The notes under the pieces: model-generated
What the model was told of the DNA's origin: nothing
The model's input: the letters and a program-made list of their open reading frames with translations, nothing else
The model's database searches: none
Part shown: positions 5,534 to 7,549 of the stretch, piece after piece
How the letters are laid out: each line of letters begins with the position of its first letter
Numbering within the stretch: position 1 is the first letter of the stretch
Translations under genes and position numbers: made by a program
Assembly (NCBI GenBank): GCA_947625315.1
Contig: CANQOE010000056.1
Location: 1 to 7,549 of the forward strand
Length of the DNA: 7,549 bases
Source: an uncultured Bacilli bacterium
Lineage (GTDB): Bacteria; Bacillota_I; Bacilli_A; RF39; UBA660
Reading direction: 5' to 3'

Positions 5534-6309
5534 TATTTTATCAGACGTTTAAGGCTTAAGATAGCATTTTTTTCAATACGCGAAACTTGGGCTTGGCTAA
5601 TATCTAAAGCTTGGGCTATTTCCATTTGAGTTTTACCAATGATATAACGTTCAATTAAAATCTGACGTTCCCTTTTTTTAATTTTATTTAAAGCTTTTCT
5701 TAGAGATATTAACATATCTTTATCACTATTTAATTCTTTTTTGTCAGCGATTTGGTCCATTAAGTATATAGTGTCTCCCCCATCATTATAAATGGGTTCA
5801 TAAATACTTAAAGGGGTTTTTAGAGAATCTAGGGCTTGAGCTATTTTATATTCTTCGATGTTTAATTTTGAAGCAATTAAAGCATTGCTAGCTTCTTCGC
5901 CATATTTACTTAAATATGCTTCTTTAAAACTAATAATTTGATAAGCTAAATCTTTAATAGATCGACTAACTCTTAGGCTAGTATTATCTCTAATATATCT
6001 TTTTATTTCGCCTAAAATTAAAGGAACAGCATAAGTAGATAGTTTTAAATTATAAGATAAATCAAAATTATCAATGGCTTTTATTAAACCAATTACTCCG
6101 ACTTGAAATAAATCATCCATATTATAATTACCTTTATTAAAGCTTTTTAAAATGCTTAAGACTAACTTTAAATTACCATTAATTAATTTTTCTTTAGCCA
6201 TTTTATCTCCATTTTGATAAGCAATAAATAAATCAGTCATTTCTTTAGAAGTTAAAACTTTAAGTTCACTAGTATTAATTCCCGTAATATCTACTTTATA
6301 ACGAGCCAT
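5533..6309 (-). CDS. sigG: Late forespore sporulation sigma factor SigG
   Basis: A 258-residue sigma-70 family factor that would direct RNA polymerase to late forespore genes. The N-terminus (K-V-D-I-T-G-I-N-T-S-E-L-K-V-L) matches the SigG-specific N-terminus (K-V-E-I-C-G-V-D-T-S-K-L-P-V-L in B. subtilis), and the length matches (about 260). Region 2 includes N-G-N-L-K-L-V (44-50), D-D-L-F-Q-V-G-V-I-G-L (65-75), N-F-D and S-T-Y-A-V-P (91-96). Next come R-V-S-R-S (113-117), E-P-I-Y-N-D-G-G-D (171-179), and the region 4 HTH G-K-T-Q-M-E-I-A-Q...I-S-Q-A-Q-V-S-R (225-244). Asn44 aligns with Asn45 of B. subtilis SigG, implicated in control by the inhibitor CsfB. The start ATG has AAAGGAG just upstream, but both lie in a strong hairpin. 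The gene follows rubrerythrin instead of spoIIGA-sigE. Confidence 0.93.
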   Translation of the reverse strand: MARYKVDITGINTSELKVLTSKEMTDLFIAYQNGDKMAKEKLINGNLKLVLSILKSFNKGNYNMDDLFQVGVIGLIKAIDNFDLSYNLKLSTYAVPLILGEIKRYIRDNTSLRVSRSIKDLAYQIISFKEAYLSKYGEEASNALIASKLNIEEYKIAQALDSLKTPLSIYEPIYNDGGDTIYLMDQIADKKELNSDKDMLISLRKALNKIKKRERQILIERYIIGKTQMEIAQALDISQAQVSRIEKNAILSLKRLIK

Positions 6310-6357
6310 AAAAAAACTCCTTTCTTTTTACTAATGCGTAATTTGGAGTTTTTTTAT
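6308..6357 (-). promoter_or_regulatory. sigG leader hairpin that would hide the ribosome site and start codon
   Basis: ATAAAAAAACTCC and GGAGTTTTTTTAT are perfect 13-bp inverted arms at 6308-6320 and 6345-6357, with a 24-nt gap holding a small inner TTAC/GTAA pair (6328-6331, 6338-6341). In the sigG mRNA the downstream arm contains the GGAG of the Shine-Dalgarno and the first two bases of the ATG, so both would be paired. B. subtilis sigG is known to carry an RBS-occluding leader hairpin that lowers translation. The A-run/U-run shape could also act as an intrinsic terminator for the rubrerythrin transcript ending 13 bp upstream; the two roles are compatible. Confidence 0.7.
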
Positions 6358-6359
6358 AC
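6330..6359 (-). promoter_or_regulatory. Possible SigF/SigG-type promoter inside the sigG hairpin (speculative)
   Basis: On the minus strand GTATA (6359-6355) fits the G-y-A/T-T-A type -35 of forespore sigma factors. GCATTAGTA (6337-6329) follows after 17 bp and loosely resembles their -10 boxes. Transcription would start near 6323, inside the loop, giving an mRNA with the SD but without the occluding 5' arm. The -10 match is imperfect and chance is likely in such AT-rich DNA. Confidence 0.25.
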
Positions 6360-6370
6360 ATTAATTTAGA

Positions 6371-6910
6371 TTAATAGTTTTCGGCTTTTAATTCCATAAA
6401 ACTTTGAGGATGAGCACAAACTGGGCATACTTTAGGAGCCGTAGTTCCAACATAGACATAACCACAATTGCGGCAAATCCAAACTACTTCTTCACCACGA
6501 GTAAATACTAAATTATTTTCAATGTTATCAACAAATTTTAAAAATCTTTCTTCGTGATGTTTTTCAATTTTGCCAACACTTTCAAATAAATTAGCTATTC
6601 TATCAAAGCCTTCTTCCCGAGCAACACGAGCATATTCAGCATACATATCGGTCCATTCGTAGTTTTCACCACCGGCAGCATCTTTTAGGTTAGTTAAAGT
6701 ATCGGGAACTTCACCTCCATGTAATTCTTTAAACCACATTTTAGCATGTTCTTTTTCGTTGTTTGCAGTTTCTTCAAAGATAGAAGCTATTTGTTCATAA
6801 CCATCTTTTTTGGCTTTAGAAGCATAATAAGTATATTTATTACGAGCTTGAGATTCACCAGCAAAAGCGGCCATTAAATTAGCTTCCGTTTTAGATCCTT
6901 TTAATTCCAT
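6371..6910 (-). CDS. rbr: Rubrerythrin (non-heme diiron peroxidase)
   Basis: A 179-residue cytoplasmic protein that reduces hydrogen peroxide with electrons through its rubredoxin centre, typical of anaerobes. The four-helix ferritin-like domain carries diiron ligands E19 (in A-G-E-S-Q-A-R), E52-x-x-H55, E92 (in Y-A-E-Y-A-R), and E116 with H119 (in E-K-H-H-E). The C-terminal rubredoxin-like knuckle has C146-R-N-C149-G-Y and C162-P-V-C165. Domain order and length are those of classical rubrerythrin. The ATG at 6910 is chosen because GGAGGT (6923-6918) is 7 nt upstream. An in-frame ATG at 6925 shares a base with this SD and would add a spurious M-E-V-K-I. It has its own promoter and lies 93 bp after deoD and upstream of sigG. 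Confidence 0.95.
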   Translation of the reverse strand: MELKGSKTEANLMAAFAGESQARNKYTYYASKAKKDGYEQIASIFEETANNEKEHAKMWFKELHGGEVPDTLTNLKDAAGGENYEWTDMYAEYARVAREEGFDRIANLFESVGKIEKHHEERFLKFVDNIENNLVFTRGEEVVWICRNCGYVYVGTTAPKVCPVCAHPQSFMELKAENY

Positions 6911-6917
6911 AATTTTT

Positions 6918-6923
6918 ACCTCC
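6918..6923 (-). promoter_or_regulatory. Shine-Dalgarno that fixes the rubrerythrin start
   Basis: GGAGGT on the minus strand, 7 nt before the ATG at 6910. It directly overlaps the alternative ATG at 6925-6923 (reading ATGGAGG), which excludes that codon as the main start. Confidence 0.85.
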
Positions 6924-6930
6924 ATAATTA

Positions 6931-6959
6931 ATTATAAATTATTTGAAAGAAGAAGTAAA
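6931..6959 (-). promoter_or_regulatory. Rubrerythrin promoter
   Basis: On the minus strand TTTACT (6959-6954) and TATAAT (6936-6931) are 17 bp apart. The start site would be near 6924, immediately before the SD. A perfect 12-bp palindrome, ATAATTAATTAT (6924-6935), overlaps the -10 box and start site. It resembles, but does not match, the PerR box TTATAAT-N-ATTATAA, so peroxide-responsive repression is possible but unproven. Confidence 0.65.
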
Positions 6960-7003
6960 GAGATTTTATTTTTTTGACGAAATTTAATAGATTTTTATAT
7001 AAT

Positions 7004-7549
7004 TTAGCGAATTATAGATTCTAAAGCTAATTTAATCATAGTATTTAATTTCGTTTCTCTATCACTAGAAGAAATAATATCGTTTGTATATTTAGAATCT
7101 ACAACAGTCATTAAAGTAGTCGCGGCAACATTATAAAGGTTAGCTAGATGAATTACCCCAAAAGCTTCCATTTCTTCGGCCAGAATATCATAACTTTTAG
7201 GAATGCGTGCTAAAACCCGTTCAAAATCAATATAAGGCCCAAAGACATCCATTGTCGTAGTCATACCATAAGTAATATTAATATTCATTTCTTTAGAAGT
7301 AGTAATAACATCTTTATTTAAAGAAGGATTAGCATCGACAACATTACCAACATAATCACTATAAGTATAAGCAAAATTAGATTCCGAATAAACACTTTTT
7401 GTTAGAATAATATCACCTAAATTAAGTTTAGGATTTAAAGCCCCACAGGTACCTATCCTAATTATTTTTTGAACATGAAAATAATGAATAAGTTCAAAAA
7501 CATAAATAGAAGCACTAGGCATACCCATACCATGAGCCATAATAGTAAC
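7004..7549 (-). CDS. deoD: Purine nucleoside phosphorylase DeoD-type, 5' part outside the window
   Basis: The 181 visible residues are the C-terminal three quarters of a hexameric purine nucleoside phosphorylase, which splits purine (deoxy)nucleosides with phosphate into base and ribose-1-phosphate in purine salvage. Visible signatures are H-G-M-G-M-P-S-A-S-I-Y, the phosphate-binding I-R-I-G-T-C-G-A with its Arg, the nucleoside-binding E-E-M-E-A-F-G, and T-V-V-D-S, whose Asp corresponds to the catalytic Asp204 of E. coli DeoD. The frame stays open to the right edge. By comparison with the roughly 239-residue E. coli enzyme, about 55-60 residues are missing. An internal ATG at 7540 falls in the middle of the conserved strand and is not the start. 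No clear terminator separates it from rubrerythrin, but the latter has its own promoter. Confidence 0.93.
   Translation of the reverse strand, partial: VTIMAHGMGMPSASIYVFELIHYFHVQKIIRIGTCGALNPKLNLGDIILTKSVYSESNFAYTYSDYVGNVVDANPSLNKDVITTSKEMNINITYGMTTTMDVFGPYIDFERVLARIPKSYDILAEEMEAFGVIHLANLYNVAATTLMTVVDSKYTNDIISSSDRETKLNTMIKLALESIIR

Larger units (their letters stand above)
5274..5552 (+). pseudogene. Truncated PD-(D/E)XK nuclease family transposase (Rpn-like) remnant
   Basis: From the TTG at 5274 the frame reads K-T-L-I-K-D-D-F-I-P-L-T-D-D-I-L-F-K-H-I-F-G, then F-I-E-D-F-L-E-C-Y-F and G-Y-L-K-N-K-V-K-V-N-S-E. This is the N-terminal signature of the PDDEXK_2 'Rpn/putative transposase' family. 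Full members run to about 250-300 residues and carry the catalytic D...E-x-Q/K after this point. Here family-like sequence ends at about 5460, the catalytic residues never appear, and the last 25-30 residues are unrelated and run over the end of sigG (overlap 5533-5552). Promoter and SD remain intact, so a short protein may still be made, but it cannot be an active nuclease. The likely cause is truncation, possibly by an insertion sequence whose end may lie at 5477-5501. Confidence 0.75.

Noticed and set aside
6371..6925. Rubrerythrin start at the ATG at 6925
   Set aside because: Its last base belongs to the Shine-Dalgarno of the ATG at 6910, no SD lies upstream, and the family begins at about M-E-L-K-G-S-K.
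6924..6938. True PerR box upstream of rubrerythrin
   Set aside because: The consensus has a central unpaired base between 7-base arms; here the palindrome is 6+6 with no central base and mismatched flanks, so it is reported only as an overlapping palindrome.
1..7549. Mycoplasma-type code (TGA as Trp), suggested by the extreme AT content
   Set aside because: The HTH gene ends at TGA; reading through it would run into the antisense of ytxH, and all genes use TGG for Trp.

Overview
The window is strongly AT-rich and reads as chromosomal DNA of an anaerobic, spore-forming, low-GC Bacillota, probably an uncultivated gut member of the Bacilli. This rests on a sporulation sigma factor of the SigG type, a rubrerythrin, a YtxG/YtxH-type gene pair, strong AGGAGG ribosome sites, and vegetative promoters with TATAAT boxes at 17-bp spacing. 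The standard bacterial code fits: TGA ends the gene at 172-636 and Trp is written TGG, which argues against the Mycoplasma code despite the base composition. The taxon is an inference.

Layout. At the left edge is the first 26 bp of a leftward gene with its own promoter. Diverging from it is a tandem-HTH (XRE/Cro-type) regulator (172-636, +). An 11-bp-arm dyad lies on the leftward promoter, so this looks like a small regulator/operator switch. Next comes a leftward four-gene operon read from a near-consensus promoter at 2855-2883: a lipoprotein (2201-2833), an acidic, probably disordered protein (1380-2186), a YtxG-like membrane protein (1079-1378, GTG start) and a YtxH-like protein (640-1086). 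It converges on the HTH gene with a 3-bp gap, and a compact hairpin spans the two stops.

The leftward priA gene (2911-5088), the replication-restart helicase, has its own promoter. Diverging from priA is a truncated PD-(D/E)XK transposase/Rpn-type gene (5274-5552, +) with an intact promoter and Shine-Dalgarno. It decays into sequence that resembles an IS256-type terminal repeat, directly downstream of sigG.

The right part is leftward: deoD (5' end outside the window), rubrerythrin with its own promoter, then sigG. The sigG leader holds a perfect 13-bp inverted repeat that would bury the ribosome site and part of the start codon. This matches the RBS-occluding leader hairpin known for B. subtilis sigG and is the most interesting regulatory signal here. 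sigG is not behind spoIIGA-sigE as in B. subtilis but behind rubrerythrin. No RNA genes, CRISPR arrays or complete insertion sequences were seen.
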